The position numbers and the translations under genes are program-made. Shown one piece after another: positions 25,857 through 34,432 of a stretch of 64,000 nucleotides of DNA. The notes beneath the pieces were generated by a model. It had not been told where the DNA came from and ran no database searches. It was given only the letters and a program-made list of their open reading frames with translations. Source of the DNA: an uncultured Veillonella sp. (lineage in GTDB: Bacteria; Bacillota; Negativicutes; Veillonellales; Veillonellaceae); NCBI RefSeq assembly GCF_900545795.1, contig NZ_URAR01000004.1, forward strand, positions 1 to 64,000, written 5' to 3'. Position 1 is the first letter of the stretch. Every line of letters begins with the position of its first letter.

Positions 25857-26387
25857 TTAGTTTTCTTTATGCTCACAGCCACAAGAACCTTCATCAGCAT
25901 GAGAATCATGTTTGTGATGATGTTCATGGCCTACACCCCCATGACAGCCACAACCTTTATGACCGTGATGGTGTCCATGGTGATGAGCTGTATCGCCCTT
26001 GCCATGGTGATGTCCATGATGATGACCTACATAATCAGCACCGCCCTTGCCATGATCCTTATGCTCCTCACCACGTGGGCAGGAAGTAACTTCACCATGC
26101 ATAATCTTGCGGAATAAATCATGTGCCACATCTACCGATTGGCCTGCTGCAATAGCTCCATTTGCATGCTCTAAAGCAATGCGTAAAGTCTTATGCGCTT
26201 CATCACGAGGCACTGCCTCAACATCCTTAAAGTCAAAAGCTAAAATTTGCTCAAATAAGGCTTCAATTTCATCATCGGTTAAACCCTGTTTTTGTGCAAT
26301 TTCAACGTGTTTTAATGCCCATTCATAACGTGCCTTATCATGTGGATCCGTAGGCGCTTGCATAGTTTTAAATTTGTAGTCTGCCAT
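25857..26387 (-). CDS. Protein with His/Cys-rich metal-binding tail
   Basis: I do not recognise the family. Residues 1-110 are a helical, acidic domain (KARYEWALKHVEIAQKQGL, EIALEHANGA-like repeats) with no membrane segment. The last 65 residues contain over twenty His in HHHGHHH-type clusters plus Cys pairs GCGCHGG and GSCGCEH, clearly a metal-binding tail of the kind seen in nickel or zinc storage proteins and metallochaperones. Start at 26387 has AAGGAG 8 bases upstream. It has its own promoter and terminator. Nickel handling is plausible given larB/larC2 elsewhere, but the metal is not known. Confidence 0.8.
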   Translation of the reverse strand: MADYKFKTMQAPTDPHDKARYEWALKHVEIAQKQGLTDDEIEALFEQILAFDFKDVEAVPRDEAHKTLRIALEHANGAIAAGQSVDVAHDLFRKIMHGEVTSCPRGEEHKDHGKGGADYVGHHHGHHHGKGDTAHHHGHHHGHKGCGCHGGVGHEHHHKHDSHADEGSCGCEHKEN

Positions 26388-26438
26388 AGTAATACTCCTT
26401 TTATATAATAAATAAAATTGAAATCAAATCTCATTTAC

Positions 26439-26467
26439 AGTATATGAAAAAGTCACTTACTTGACAA
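26439..26467 (-). promoter_or_regulatory. Promoter of the His-rich gene, with upstream dyad
   Basis: TTGTCA (26462-26467) and TATACT (26439-26444) with a 17-base spacer. The -35 overlaps the left arm of an inverted repeat TTGACAA/TTGTCAA whose right arm lies about 40 bases upstream, enclosing a GC-richer segment with a smaller GAGGCG/CGCTC pairing; this could be an operator. Confidence 0.65.
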
Positions 26468-26598
26468 TATGCAACTTGGCTCCAATGAGGCGTTTACGCT
26501 CCATTTTGTCAACAAATTCAAATTATTCGATGTGCCACTACTCAATATATTAAATAGCAATACATAGACTATCAATAACGCCCATCTCATTGTTTTAA

Positions 26599-27630
26599 CT
26601 AGTGTAAAATATAGCTTTCCAAAGGATTATGAATCGGTATACCTCGCAAATAAGTCAAACTTCCTTTAAGCAAAGTGCCACCACATAATCTAAAGCTACA
26701 AAGATGGATGCCACTGCCCAACTCAGCGAGCAAGGCCTCACCCTCATCTATGTGAGAAACAATAAGTTCTAAAGTGCCCTCATCAAGCGGTGATATGCAC
26801 ATCAGCTTCGTTTTCACAAACTGGACAACCTTCCTCCAAAGAAGGATTAGATGCTCATAATAATCAAAGAGTGAACTAGTGGTACTAAAAATATCTTCAT
26901 ATGAAATAGAACCATAACAACTTATTTTTTGCACTAAATTCTGCAAATTAGTAATTTTAAAGTTATATTGATCTAGTTCATTTACCAGCTCATAAAAATA
27001 AGAAGGCGTCTTCATTTGGTAATTATGCATGATACGCAGTATACCCTTAATACATAAAGCCCAATGCCTAGTCAACCTTCGTATACCAGCTTCATAAATA
27101 TAGGTATATCTGAATGTTTTAGGTTCATATGTCTTAGATGTATATCCAGTAATAACCTTTGCATCGCGCTCAATACAATACTTTACATCTAGAGATTGGA
27201 AATAAGAGCCAAAGAAATTAACGCCTTGCGCTCCCTTCTTCTTATAATAATTCCACTCATTGCTAATAAAGTGAGTGCAGGTACCAAGGGCTAATTCTAA
27301 ATACTCAAGCCTACTGTGACCATATACATGCCCAGATAATTTAGAGCTATGAGTATAGAGCTGCGATTTGCCATGAGTAAAACATTTACAAATAGCATCT
27401 TTAACACGCTTCGACGGCTTTGCTTTCCTACTGAGTTGTTCCATTTTATCAATGGCTTCTTTGCAGGGACTTACAAGCTTTTGAACTGAAAACTCATCTA
27501 ATAAGGCTTCTAGCAAAATCTCTTCAATCGCTAATAAATAAAAGCGATTGTATTTTATAAAAGTCCTATCACCGCCTTTCTCAAATTGTGATATATGAAT
27601 TCGCTTATCAAAATCATCTTTTTTTCTCAT
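26599..27630 (-). CDS. Orphan protein of unknown function, 343 residues
   Basis: I recognise no domain. The product is basic, rich in Tyr, His, Lys and Cys (for example KDAICKCFTHGKSQLYTHSSK and HLCSFRLCGGTLLKG), mostly helical in appearance, without signal peptide or membrane helices. There is no good ribosome binding site before the ATG at 27630, which is unusual in this window, and the true start may be internal. It is transcribed divergently from the sigma factor-lysozyme pair across a 695-base AT-rich gap. The weak translation signals and isolated position suggest acquired DNA. Confidence 0.6.
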   Translation of the reverse strand: MRKKDDFDKRIHISQFEKGGDRTFIKYNRFYLLAIEEILLEALLDEFSVQKLVSPCKEAIDKMEQLSRKAKPSKRVKDAICKCFTHGKSQLYTHSSKLSGHVYGHSRLEYLELALGTCTHFISNEWNYYKKKGAQGVNFFGSYFQSLDVKYCIERDAKVITGYTSKTYEPKTFRYTYIYEAGIRRLTRHWALCIKGILRIMHNYQMKTPSYFYELVNELDQYNFKITNLQNLVQKISCYGSISYEDIFSTTSSLFDYYEHLILLWRKVVQFVKTKLMCISPLDEGTLELIVSHIDEGEALLAELGSGIHLCSFRLCGGTLLKGSLTYLRGIPIHNPLESYILH

Positions 27631-27757
27631 AGTTTTACTTTTTTTATAAAAAGTTGATTTATGAGCTATAGAACTTTTTTGTACACAGTTAACCTATACG
27701 CTCTCTATATTTTTTTGCTTTTTAAATCCGTTTTGTTTCTAGTTTTTATATGGTAAA

Positions 27758-27856
27758 ATGACCAAATTTTCTCCACGTTCTTTTATTGCCCTTCTACTTG
27801 GATTTTTGCGCTTACTCAATCAAATCTGTAGCCATATTCTACTCGCCTTTGTATGA
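27758..27856 (+). CDS. Possible 32-residue hydrophobic peptide
   Basis: A short plus-strand frame in the long gap between the orphan gene and the sigma factor gene. The peptide starts MTKFSPRSFIALLLGFLRLL and stays hydrophobic to its end, so it could span a membrane once, like holin-like or toxin peptides. Its ribosome binding site is poor (TATGGTAA), and no promoter was found. Treat as a candidate only. Confidence 0.2.
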   Translation: MTKFSPRSFIALLLGFLRLLNQICSHILLAFV

Positions 27857-28000
27857 TACTTTACCTCCCTTATGATTTATATTTAACTACATCTTCGATT
27901 AATAATAAGCTTTTTCCTTACACTACTCTCAAATTTCTGAAATGCAACAAAAGAATGTTTTATTATTTTTTATTCTTAAGTACCAAGAATAATTCACTCC

Positions 28001-28260
28001 TATAAATAGAAATAGAACTAGTATGTTTTTCTTGATTTCTCTCTATTTATAAAACTGAATCTAGTACCTAATTAGAGCTAGCACCTCATTTCTTAATATA
28101 AAAGTATAAAATATTTAAAATACACTTTATTTTGTAAATTATCACCACCTTTCACTCTATATGTATATATAAATTTTCTATTTGGTAAAATTTCAAGATA
28201 ATCCAAGTCTATTGTGCAGTACCATAAGACAATCTAAAATATATCTTAGATTACGTAATC
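28001..28260. promoter_or_regulatory. Dyad-rich region upstream of the sigma factor gene
   Basis: The gap 27631-28325 is AT-rich and holds several inverted repeats: TATAAATAGA with TCTATTTATA (28001-28010, 28042-28051), AATCTAA with TTAGATT (28231-28237, 28246-28252), and the perfect 12-bp palindrome GATTACGTAATC (28249-28260), 65 bases before the sigma gene start. No consensus sigma-A promoter stands out, so the gene may be read by a regulated or alternative promoter. Confidence 0.4.
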
Positions 28261-28325
28261 AAAGCTTAGTAATAGACACATAATATACTCAGGTAGCAAC
28301 CAAAACTTAAAAGAAAGGAGACTAT

Positions 28326-29012
28326 ATGATCCAATCCACATCAAATATTACAAACCTTAATCAACAACATGTCTCTAAAGATCAACAAGGCCTAGTCAGT
28401 GCCGCCCAAGCAGGCAATACCAAAGCCCTAGCCAGTCTATGCGAACGGTATGAGCCACTTATTCACAAATATGCTTCAGCTACACCGGTAAAAATAGTGC
28501 AAAAGGATATGGAAAATGAACTTTGGTGTCATTTCTTAAAAGCAGTAAAAGAATATAAGAGAGAAACCAAAGTCCCCTTCCCAGGCTTTGTGCAATCTCG
28601 TATAAAATATGGACAATATAATGCCTTCAAAAAATTACGCAATCAATGGCAACGCGAAAGCTGCATCCTTATCAAAAATGTGGCTAGCGACCGAAAGCTA
28701 GAAACTAATAGCCTTTCCTTAGAAGATATTCTGGAGCCAGTACCTAGCGCTGAATCAGATTATTTGAACCTTCACACTAAGCGTGCTATACGATTAGCCC
28801 TGCAACGCTTAGAACCTAAGCAACACGAACTATTAAAAGATATATATGTAAAACAGCACAGCTTGACCTATTTAGGGAAGAAATATAATATTTCACGACA
28901 AGCCGTGTTCAAACATAAACAACGAGCCGTAGAGGCTTTAAAAGTATATTACAATACGATTGATACTAGTGGTCTCCCCCTTGAAAAGTGCACTAAAGCA
29001 CCTCAAAACTAA
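28326..29012 (+). CDS. Sigma-70 family RNA polymerase sigma factor
   Basis: Region 2-like part: LVSAAQAGNTKALASLCERYEPLIHKYAS through a FPGFVQSRIKYGQYNAFKKLRNQ segment (about residues 20-115). Region 4-like part: RLALQRLEPKQHELLKDIYVKQHSLTYLGKKYNISRQAVFKHKQRAVEALK (about 157-210), a clear helix-turn-helix. Region 3 is missing, so it is a small alternative sigma factor, closer to the TcdR/ComX-like and phage-type sigmas than to housekeeping SigA. AAAGGAG precedes the ATG. No anti-sigma gene is adjacent; a lysozyme gene follows 24 bases later in the same direction. Confidence 0.85.
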   Translation: MIQSTSNITNLNQQHVSKDQQGLVSAAQAGNTKALASLCERYEPLIHKYASATPVKIVQKDMENELWCHFLKAVKEYKRETKVPFPGFVQSRIKYGQYNAFKKLRNQWQRESCILIKNVASDRKLETNSLSLEDILEPVPSAESDYLNLHTKRAIRLALQRLEPKQHELLKDIYVKQHSLTYLGKKYNISRQAVFKHKQRAVEALKVYYNTIDTSGLPLEKCTKAPQN

Positions 29013-29036
29013 AGTATCACAAAGGAGGTTTATACA

Positions 29037-29630
29037 ATGATTCATGGCATTGATGTAAGTGAACATAATGGATATATCCCTTGGAACACTTTGCAAGCTA
29101 AAGGTGTTCAATTTGCCATTATTAGATTAGGTTACGGCCAGGGTCGGCTCGATAAAAATTTCTATGCTAATGTAAATGGTGCTCTTACAGCAGGTATTCC
29201 TATTGGCATTTACTATTATTCTTATGCCTTGCATGAAATAGATGCGAAACAAGAAGCACATTATGTAATCCACACGTTACAAGACTGTGGTCTTACACCT
29301 AATCGCATTCCCTATGGTATTTGGTTCGATATGGAAGATGCAGACGATTATAAGGCGACCTATTGCTTGCCACCACTGACTAAACAAGAAATAACCAATA
29401 TATGTAGCGTCTTTGTTAATACCTTATGGAAAGCTGGCTATTATCACTGTGGTGTGTATGCCAATTTAGATTGGTGGACCCATCATATTGATGGAACGCA
29501 ACTATCTTGCCCCAAATGGTGTGCCCAATATAATACACAATGCGATTTGCCTGATGCATATATGTGGCAGTACACTAATCTTCTAGAACTAAATGGCCAA
29601 TACTTTGATGGCAATCGTATCCTGCCATAA
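29037..29630 (+). CDS. GH25-family muramidase (phage-type lysozyme)
   Basis: Peptidoglycan-cleaving N-acetylmuramidase. GIDVSEHNGYIPW gives the first catalytic Asp, WFDMEDAD the second acidic pair, and FAIIRLGYGQG, GIYYYSYA and CGVYANLDWW are family motifs. At 197 residues it is only the catalytic domain; there is no signal peptide and no wall-binding domain, as in phage endolysins that need a holin. AAAGGAGG precedes the ATG. It forms a two-gene unit with the sigma factor and ends at a strong terminator. No holin or phage structural gene is nearby. Confidence 0.9.
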   Translation: MIHGIDVSEHNGYIPWNTLQAKGVQFAIIRLGYGQGRLDKNFYANVNGALTAGIPIGIYYYSYALHEIDAKQEAHYVIHTLQDCGLTPNRIPYGIWFDMEDADDYKATYCLPPLTKQEITNICSVFVNTLWKAGYYHCGVYANLDWWTHHIDGTQLSCPKWCAQYNTQCDLPDAYMWQYTNLLELNGQYFDGNRILP

Positions 29631-29656
29631 CCAAAATTAGTATAACACAATTGATA

Positions 29657-29699
29657 AAAAGCAGTTTATATCAAGATGGTATAAACTGCTTTTATTTTA
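29657..29699 (+). terminator. Intrinsic terminator of the sigma-lysozyme unit
   Basis: A perfect 14-bp stem (29657-29670 with 29680-29693) followed by a T-rich run, 26 bases after the lysozyme stop. Confidence 0.92.
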
Positions 29700-29831
29700 T
29701 AAAAAATGAAGTTAAATAGATGTGCACTTTTTTAGAAAACCTTGTATACGCTTAATTCATAGAATGAATTTACAGTATGATTTTAACGAATAATTAATCA
29801 AATAAAAATTGCCTATATAAAATACTAATGT

Positions 29832-29884
29832 AAAAAAAATCCCTATGACTACTTTTTGAAAGCAAAGTTTATCATAGGGATTTT
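29832..29884 (-). terminator. Intrinsic terminator of the thiamine operon
   Basis: A 12-bp or longer stem (around 29837-29848 with 29872-29884) followed on the minus strand by T8, 30 bases after the thiM-thiE stop. Between the two back-to-back terminators (29700-29831) I see nothing. Confidence 0.92.
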
Positions 29885-29913
29885 AATTTATATTAACTTT
29901 TACGCTATTCTAC

Positions 29914-31452
29914 TTATTGTTTAAGCGCTGCTACGGCCTGACTCACATCACTGGCTTTAGTAATAGCAGATATAACACTAACACCATCAGCACCAGCTGT
30001 TTTTAAAGGCTTTACATCAGCAGCTACGATACCACCAATTGCAACAATGGGGACTTGAGGATCAAAGTGACGTACCGCTTGTATCCCCTCATAACCTATA
30101 GCTGACTTCGCATCTGCTTTTGACTGCGTCCCATGAATAGGCCCTACGCCAATATAATCAGCTAATGCTACATTGGATAGTTTATACTCACTTACATCGT
30201 GAATCGAAAGGCCAATTATTTTATGACCAAAGCGCACTCTTACTTCTTCAATGGGAGCATCATCTTGGCCAATATGAACACCATCGGCATCTAATTCTTC
30301 CGCTAAATCCATATCATCATTTACGATAAAAGGTACTTTATATTGTTTGCAAAGTGCTTGCACTTTTAAGGCAAAATCTTTTTTACGGGCCCCTTCTAAT
30401 GAGCCTTTACCTTTTTCGCGCAATTGGAACATCGTAATACCAGCTTGAAGAGCTTCTTCAATGGTCTTAAGGGCTTGGTCTTCATGGCCTTCAAAATCTT
30501 GTGTACCACAGATGAAGTATATATCCATAGCCTTACAAATCCGCTCTCTATCATTATACAGTCTATTAAAGGACGTCCGTACACATTGAGTCTGTTTTAT
30601 AACCATATCATCTGTTACAGCTTCTAAAGCATTAATAAACTCCACTGCATACGTACCAGGGCCTTTGCCAAAAATCTTTAATTCGGCTAATTCACCACTC
30701 ACATTGTAGGTAGAAATGGCCGCTCGAGCTAAATCAAAATACACAGCATCACTGGCATCATGACAAGGAATAGATAAATTGGACTGATGCCCACCCTTAT
30801 CAATGACAACATCTGCTTGATTGCTACCACTGCCTACAAAAGCTGCCACTACAGCACCTAACAGGCATCCAGTACCTACTACCTTTGGCATTAAAGAAGA
30901 ACCATTAGCTAGTTCTACATAGCCCGACTCCGTCGCTACACCATCAACAGCCCCTGTGGCAATAACTACTGTCTTATATTGCTTAGCCGCTCTCTGGGCT
31001 AATGGGCCTGGTTCATTGGCTCCACTACTGTCTACACCTTTCGTAGCAATGGACTCATTCACTAAGGCTGCAATTTCACCAGCATTACCACGAATTACCG
31101 CAATTTTATAATCCGTCAACAAATCAAGAGCTACAGACTTGCGAAAAGCACCTGCACCCGCTGCTACAGGATCTAAAATGATGGGTACATTATGAGCATT
31201 AGCTAATTTAGCTGCCGCTTTATATAAAGTAGCTAATTCAGGCGTAATTGTACCAATATTAATTAATACAGCATTAGCCAAGGGCATTAAGTCTTGTAAA
31301 TCTTCTTTACACCCACTCATAACTGGCGACGCACCAAGTGCTAACAGGCCATTAGCAGTAAAATTTTTCACTACATCATTGGTCAAGCAAATTACGAGAG
31401 GATTTTTTTGCCGCAGCTTCTCTACATAATGAGACATATCTTTGACTCTCAT
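29914..31452 (-). CDS. Fused hydroxyethylthiazole kinase and thiamine-phosphate synthase (ThiM-ThiE)
   Basis: One open frame with two enzymes. Residues about 1-270 are ThiM: RQKNPLVICLTNDVVKNFTANGLLA, ILDPVAAGAGAFR, and KVVGTGCLLGAVVAAFV with the catalytic Cys. A linker of about 30 residues follows. Residues about 305-512 are ThiE: MFQLREKG, FIVNDDMDLAEELDADGVHIGQDD, YIGVGPIHGTQSK and PIVAIGGI. Together they phosphorylate the thiazole and couple it to the pyrimidine from ThiD. The ATG overlaps the thiD stop (ATGA) and has GAGGT upstream. Yeast THI6 has the same two activities in reverse domain order. Confidence 0.92.
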   Translation of the reverse strand: MRVKDMSHYVEKLRQKNPLVICLTNDVVKNFTANGLLALGASPVMSGCKEDLQDLMPLANAVLINIGTITPELATLYKAAAKLANAHNVPIILDPVAAGAGAFRKSVALDLLTDYKIAVIRGNAGEIAALVNESIATKGVDSSGANEPGPLAQRAAKQYKTVVIATGAVDGVATESGYVELANGSSLMPKVVGTGCLLGAVVAAFVGSGSNQADVVIDKGGHQSNLSIPCHDASDAVYFDLARAAISTYNVSGELAELKIFGKGPGTYAVEFINALEAVTDDMVIKQTQCVRTSFNRLYNDRERICKAMDIYFICGTQDFEGHEDQALKTIEEALQAGITMFQLREKGKGSLEGARKKDFALKVQALCKQYKVPFIVNDDMDLAEELDADGVHIGQDDAPIEEVRVRFGHKIIGLSIHDVSEYKLSNVALADYIGVGPIHGTQSKADAKSAIGYEGIQAVRHFDPQVPIVAIGGIVAADVKPLKTAGADGVSVISAITKASDVSQAVAALKQ

Positions 31453-32312
31453 AATTCTACCTCGCCTTGAAATACCATGTGATTCACTGGTCCATGGCCA
31501 TGACCTAAACCTGGATTAGTAGCAATGGCATGAGCTATAAATTGCTTGCCAATCCATACAGCCTCTTCTAATGATTTCCCCTTAGCTAATTCTGCTGTAA
31601 TAACGGCAGAAAAGGTACAACCTGTGCCATGCGTGTGCACCGTGTCCAATTTAGGGCTTTCATAGGTCTTAACTTGTTCGCCACGAATATATAAATAGTC
31701 TTTAGCCATAATACCAAAATGACCGCCTTTAATGACCACAGCTTGTGGTCCCATTTCATTTAAAATGACCTGAGCCGCCTTTTCAATATCGCTTTCTGTT
31801 TCAATAGAAAAGCCTACTAAAAATTCAGCCTCCGATAAATTTGGGGTCACCAAAGTAGCCACAGGCATCAATTCAGCTTTAAATTGATCCCTTGCGGCTT
31901 TGTCGATTAAATGATCACCACTTGTAGCTACCATAACAGGATCCATAACATAAGGGATAGAGCCATCCACATATTTGCGAATGATACGCATCATCTCTAC
32001 ATTAGGAATCATGCCCGTCTTTACAGCCTTTGGTGTAATATCTTCATATACACAGTGAAGTTGAGCCTCTAACATAGGAAGGTCTACATTTTGAATTAGC
32101 TGTACACCATTCGTATTTTGCGCCACTACACTTGTGATGGCCGCCATACCATAGACTTGGCGAGACTGGAATGACTTTAAATCAGCCATAACACCAGCAC
32201 CACCAGATGGGTCAGTGCCAGCAATAGTCAAGGCAATTCCCAATGGTCTTTGTGGCAATAGGGCTAATGTATCAATTGATTTATTATTTTCTGGGGAAAC
32301 ATAACGTTCCAT
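31449..32312 (-). CDS. thiD: Hydroxymethylpyrimidine / phosphomethylpyrimidine kinase
   Basis: Phosphorylates the pyrimidine precursor of thiamine twice. ALTIAGTDPSGGAGVMADLKSF, YVMDPVMVATSGDHLID, VVIKGGHFG and HTHGTGCTFSAVITAEL (catalytic region) are ribokinase-type ThiD motifs. The first 28 residues extend beyond the usual start, but AGGAGG lies ahead of this ATG, so the extension seems real. Coupled to the thiM-thiE fusion. No TPP riboswitch motif was found upstream; a hairpin with a purine-rich loop is present instead. Confidence 0.94.
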   Translation of the reverse strand: MERYVSPENNKSIDTLALLPQRPLGIALTIAGTDPSGGAGVMADLKSFQSRQVYGMAAITSVVAQNTNGVQLIQNVDLPMLEAQLHCVYEDITPKAVKTGMIPNVEMMRIIRKYVDGSIPYVMDPVMVATSGDHLIDKAARDQFKAELMPVATLVTPNLSEAEFLVGFSIETESDIEKAAQVILNEMGPQAVVIKGGHFGIMAKDYLYIRGEQVKTYESPKLDTVHTHGTGCTFSAVITAELAKGKSLEEAVWIGKQFIAHAIATNPGLGHGHGPVNHMVFQGEVEL

Positions 32313-32338
32313 AATAGTCCTCCTCTTACTACAGTACA

Positions 32339-32367
32339 GGAAAGCAAGTCTCCTTTTCTTACTTTCC
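32339..32367 (-). other. Hairpin in the thiD leader
   Basis: A 10-bp stem with one wobble pair (32339-32348 with 32358-32367) presenting AAAAGGAGA in its loop, 27 bases upstream of the thiD start. The loop resembles a ribosome binding site but no start codon follows it closely. Function unknown; the rest of 32313-32440 shows no promoter I can defend. Confidence 0.4.
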
Positions 32368-32440
32368 CATGTAATAAAATGACGAACCCAATACTAAATA
32401 TTATTGTACGACATTCACACTATATGCGCCACTATTTTCT

Positions 32441-32482
32441 AAAAAAACTCTCTCACAAACTTAAAGTTTGCAAGAGAGTTTT
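32441..32482 (-). terminator. Intrinsic terminator of glnA
   Basis: A long, slightly interrupted stem (32444-32460 with 32466-32482) with a 5-base loop, followed on the minus strand by T7, 36 bases after the glnA stop. Confidence 0.9.
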
Positions 32483-32517
32483 ATTTAAGTCAATTTAAAT
32501 TAATCTCAATCGATCGA

Positions 32518-34410
32518 TTAAATTATGTTGCGGCTATATTCGAAGTATTTAGCTTCTAGTTCAGCCATTTTTTCGCTCATTTCAACTTGTAATTTAGAAG
32601 CTTCGTCAAAGTCTTTTTCCGCTACAGCTTCAATAATACGAGTAAACAAGGATTTTTCTGTTACACTGTCTTTAGCCAAGAATAAACGAATGCGATTTAC
32701 TTCTTCCCAACGCGCATCATCGAAAGAATTTGTTTCATGAGCAGGTTTCATAGAGCGTACGATAGCCAAGTTAGATGGAACAATACGATTAGTCAATTCC
32801 AAAGTCCAACGATTAATCACGCCTGCAATGAAAGAATCCATTAAATCTTTTGCAAATGCACCAGATTTAGCCAACGCATTAACTTTTGCTTCATTGTTCC
32901 GATATCCTAAAATATTTTCCCATACAGTAGCTGGTGGCTCACTAAACATAGCATTGCGCTCTTCCGCAGTGTAATCATCAAATACATTGCGTTCTGAACG
33001 ATATGCACGGCCTTTTTCTAAATAATCTGCATCTGCTTCTGGAGCTTTAGAAATTTCAGCTAATAACTCATCATAGGATTTACCAGAAGTAAGTACATAG
33101 CGTAGGCCATCGAGTACAGCAGAGTAAATAAGTGCAATCGCTGTATACGTATTAGTATATGGATTTGGTGAACGAAGTTCAAAGCGAGTTGCCATAGGAT
33201 TGTCAATATCGCGAATTAAACCACAAAGTATAGTACGGTTACGACTTGGCACACTTGGGTTTTCACCAAAGGACGTTACAATACAAACTGGTGCTTCAAA
33301 GCCAGGTTTTAAACGATTTAAAGAGTCAGTTGTAGAGGAAATGAATGGATTAATAGCTTCATAGTTTTTAAGTAAGCCCATGATAGCCCCAATACCTAAA
33401 GAGCTAAGCGCTGCTTTACGCATATCGCTTGGGGAGAATAGATTTACCATTTTACCATTTTTCATTTTAGCCATTAAACCAAAATGAGTATGTTCCCCAG
33501 ATCCGGCTACACCAATAATTGGTTTCGCTTGGAATGTTACATCGAGGCCATGTTTGCGGAATACTTCACGAACGATGATACGAGCTTGCAATTCATTGTC
33601 TGCTGTTTGTAATGGATTGCTCGTATATTTCCAGTCCACTTCTAATTGCTCTAGTACATGATCTACATGACCTTCATCGTCAATTTTGCCTTTAACACCG
33701 CCCACTTCTTTATGGCCCATTTCAGCGTGAAGGCCATAAGCATTGAGTACTAATACAGATTCCTCTAAGGCAGTACGAACGGCACCATGAGTACGTTGCC
33801 AATATTGTTCTTGTAGCTTTTGAGAGGTAGATAATTCTTTCGTGCTAACTACTTGAGATGGTGTTTTTACCCAGAATTCAAGCTCTGTAGCTGTAGTAAA
33901 TACAAGATCCGCTACTTCATCAAAATTCACATGATCCATATCTTGTACTTTATGCTCTTTAAATAAAGCTAGCAATTCTTTTTTAACAAAATCTAATGTG
34001 TCATTTAAAATAGAGCGAGAGTCTACATAGCGATCACAGTGATTTAAGAATGCTGGAATGCGCAAAGTACCAGTTGGTAAACCTGTGGCTGGGTCAATGT
34101 TTTCCTCATTGTAATCGATGAACCAATTTACATTTGGGTCCGCCCAGAAGTCAACACGGGCATTATTTAATGTAGCAATATTAGTCAATACTACAGAAGA
34201 TCCATCAGTTTGCACAGCACGACCTTCAAAGAAAGACTCATAATCATCAAAGAACATCTCAATAGGAATCTTTTCATCTGTATCATTCCCTGCAAGGTCA
34301 ATGCCTACTAAGGATACAAATTTGATTTCTGGATGTTGCTCTAAAAGGGCTAATACCCCTTCTTTACCATATTGACCGGCCGGAATGTAATATAATAATT
34401 CACTATTCAT
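32518..34410 (-). CDS. glnA: Glutamine synthetase, large 630-residue form
   Basis: ATP-dependent amidation of glutamate with ammonia. The catalytic core shows TATELEFWVKT, LNAYGLHAEMGHKEVGGVKG, VTFQAKPIIGVAGSGEHTHFGL (metal and ATP site) and RFELRSPNPYTNTYTA. At 630 residues it is far longer than GSI (about 450), with a helical C-terminal extension ending EKMAELEAKYFEYSRNII; this resembles the large clostridial-type enzymes rather than GSIII, whose signature I did not find in order. GGAGG precedes the ATG. Monocistronic, with its own promoter and a terminator inside its leader, so it is probably controlled by antitermination. Confidence 0.9.
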   Translation of the reverse strand: MNSELLYYIPAGQYGKEGVLALLEQHPEIKFVSLVGIDLAGNDTDEKIPIEMFFDDYESFFEGRAVQTDGSSVVLTNIATLNNARVDFWADPNVNWFIDYNEENIDPATGLPTGTLRIPAFLNHCDRYVDSRSILNDTLDFVKKELLALFKEHKVQDMDHVNFDEVADLVFTTATELEFWVKTPSQVVSTKELSTSQKLQEQYWQRTHGAVRTALEESVLVLNAYGLHAEMGHKEVGGVKGKIDDEGHVDHVLEQLEVDWKYTSNPLQTADNELQARIIVREVFRKHGLDVTFQAKPIIGVAGSGEHTHFGLMAKMKNGKMVNLFSPSDMRKAALSSLGIGAIMGLLKNYEAINPFISSTTDSLNRLKPGFEAPVCIVTSFGENPSVPSRNRTILCGLIRDIDNPMATRFELRSPNPYTNTYTAIALIYSAVLDGLRYVLTSGKSYDELLAEISKAPEADADYLEKGRAYRSERNVFDDYTAEERNAMFSEPPATVWENILGYRNNEAKVNALAKSGAFAKDLMDSFIAGVINRWTLELTNRIVPSNLAIVRSMKPAHETNSFDDARWEEVNRIRLFLAKDSVTEKSLFTRIIEAVAEKDFDEASKLQVEMSEKMAELEAKYFEYSRNII

Positions 34411-34432
34411 ACTGATACCTCCTGTAATAAAA

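Noticed and set aside
25838..26117. Plus-strand His-rich and Met-rich frames over the metal-binding protein gene
   Set aside because: They are antisense shadows of the repetitive His codons and have no start signals.
24600..29900. Genomic island or prophage boundaries
   Set aside because: No integrase, transposase, tRNA-associated direct repeats or structural phage genes were seen; the stretch is accessory-like only by its unknown genes and AT-rich gaps.
32313..32517. TPP riboswitch upstream of thiD
   Set aside because: Neither the CTGAGA nor the ACCTGATCTGGATAATGCCAG-type core is present in this gap.
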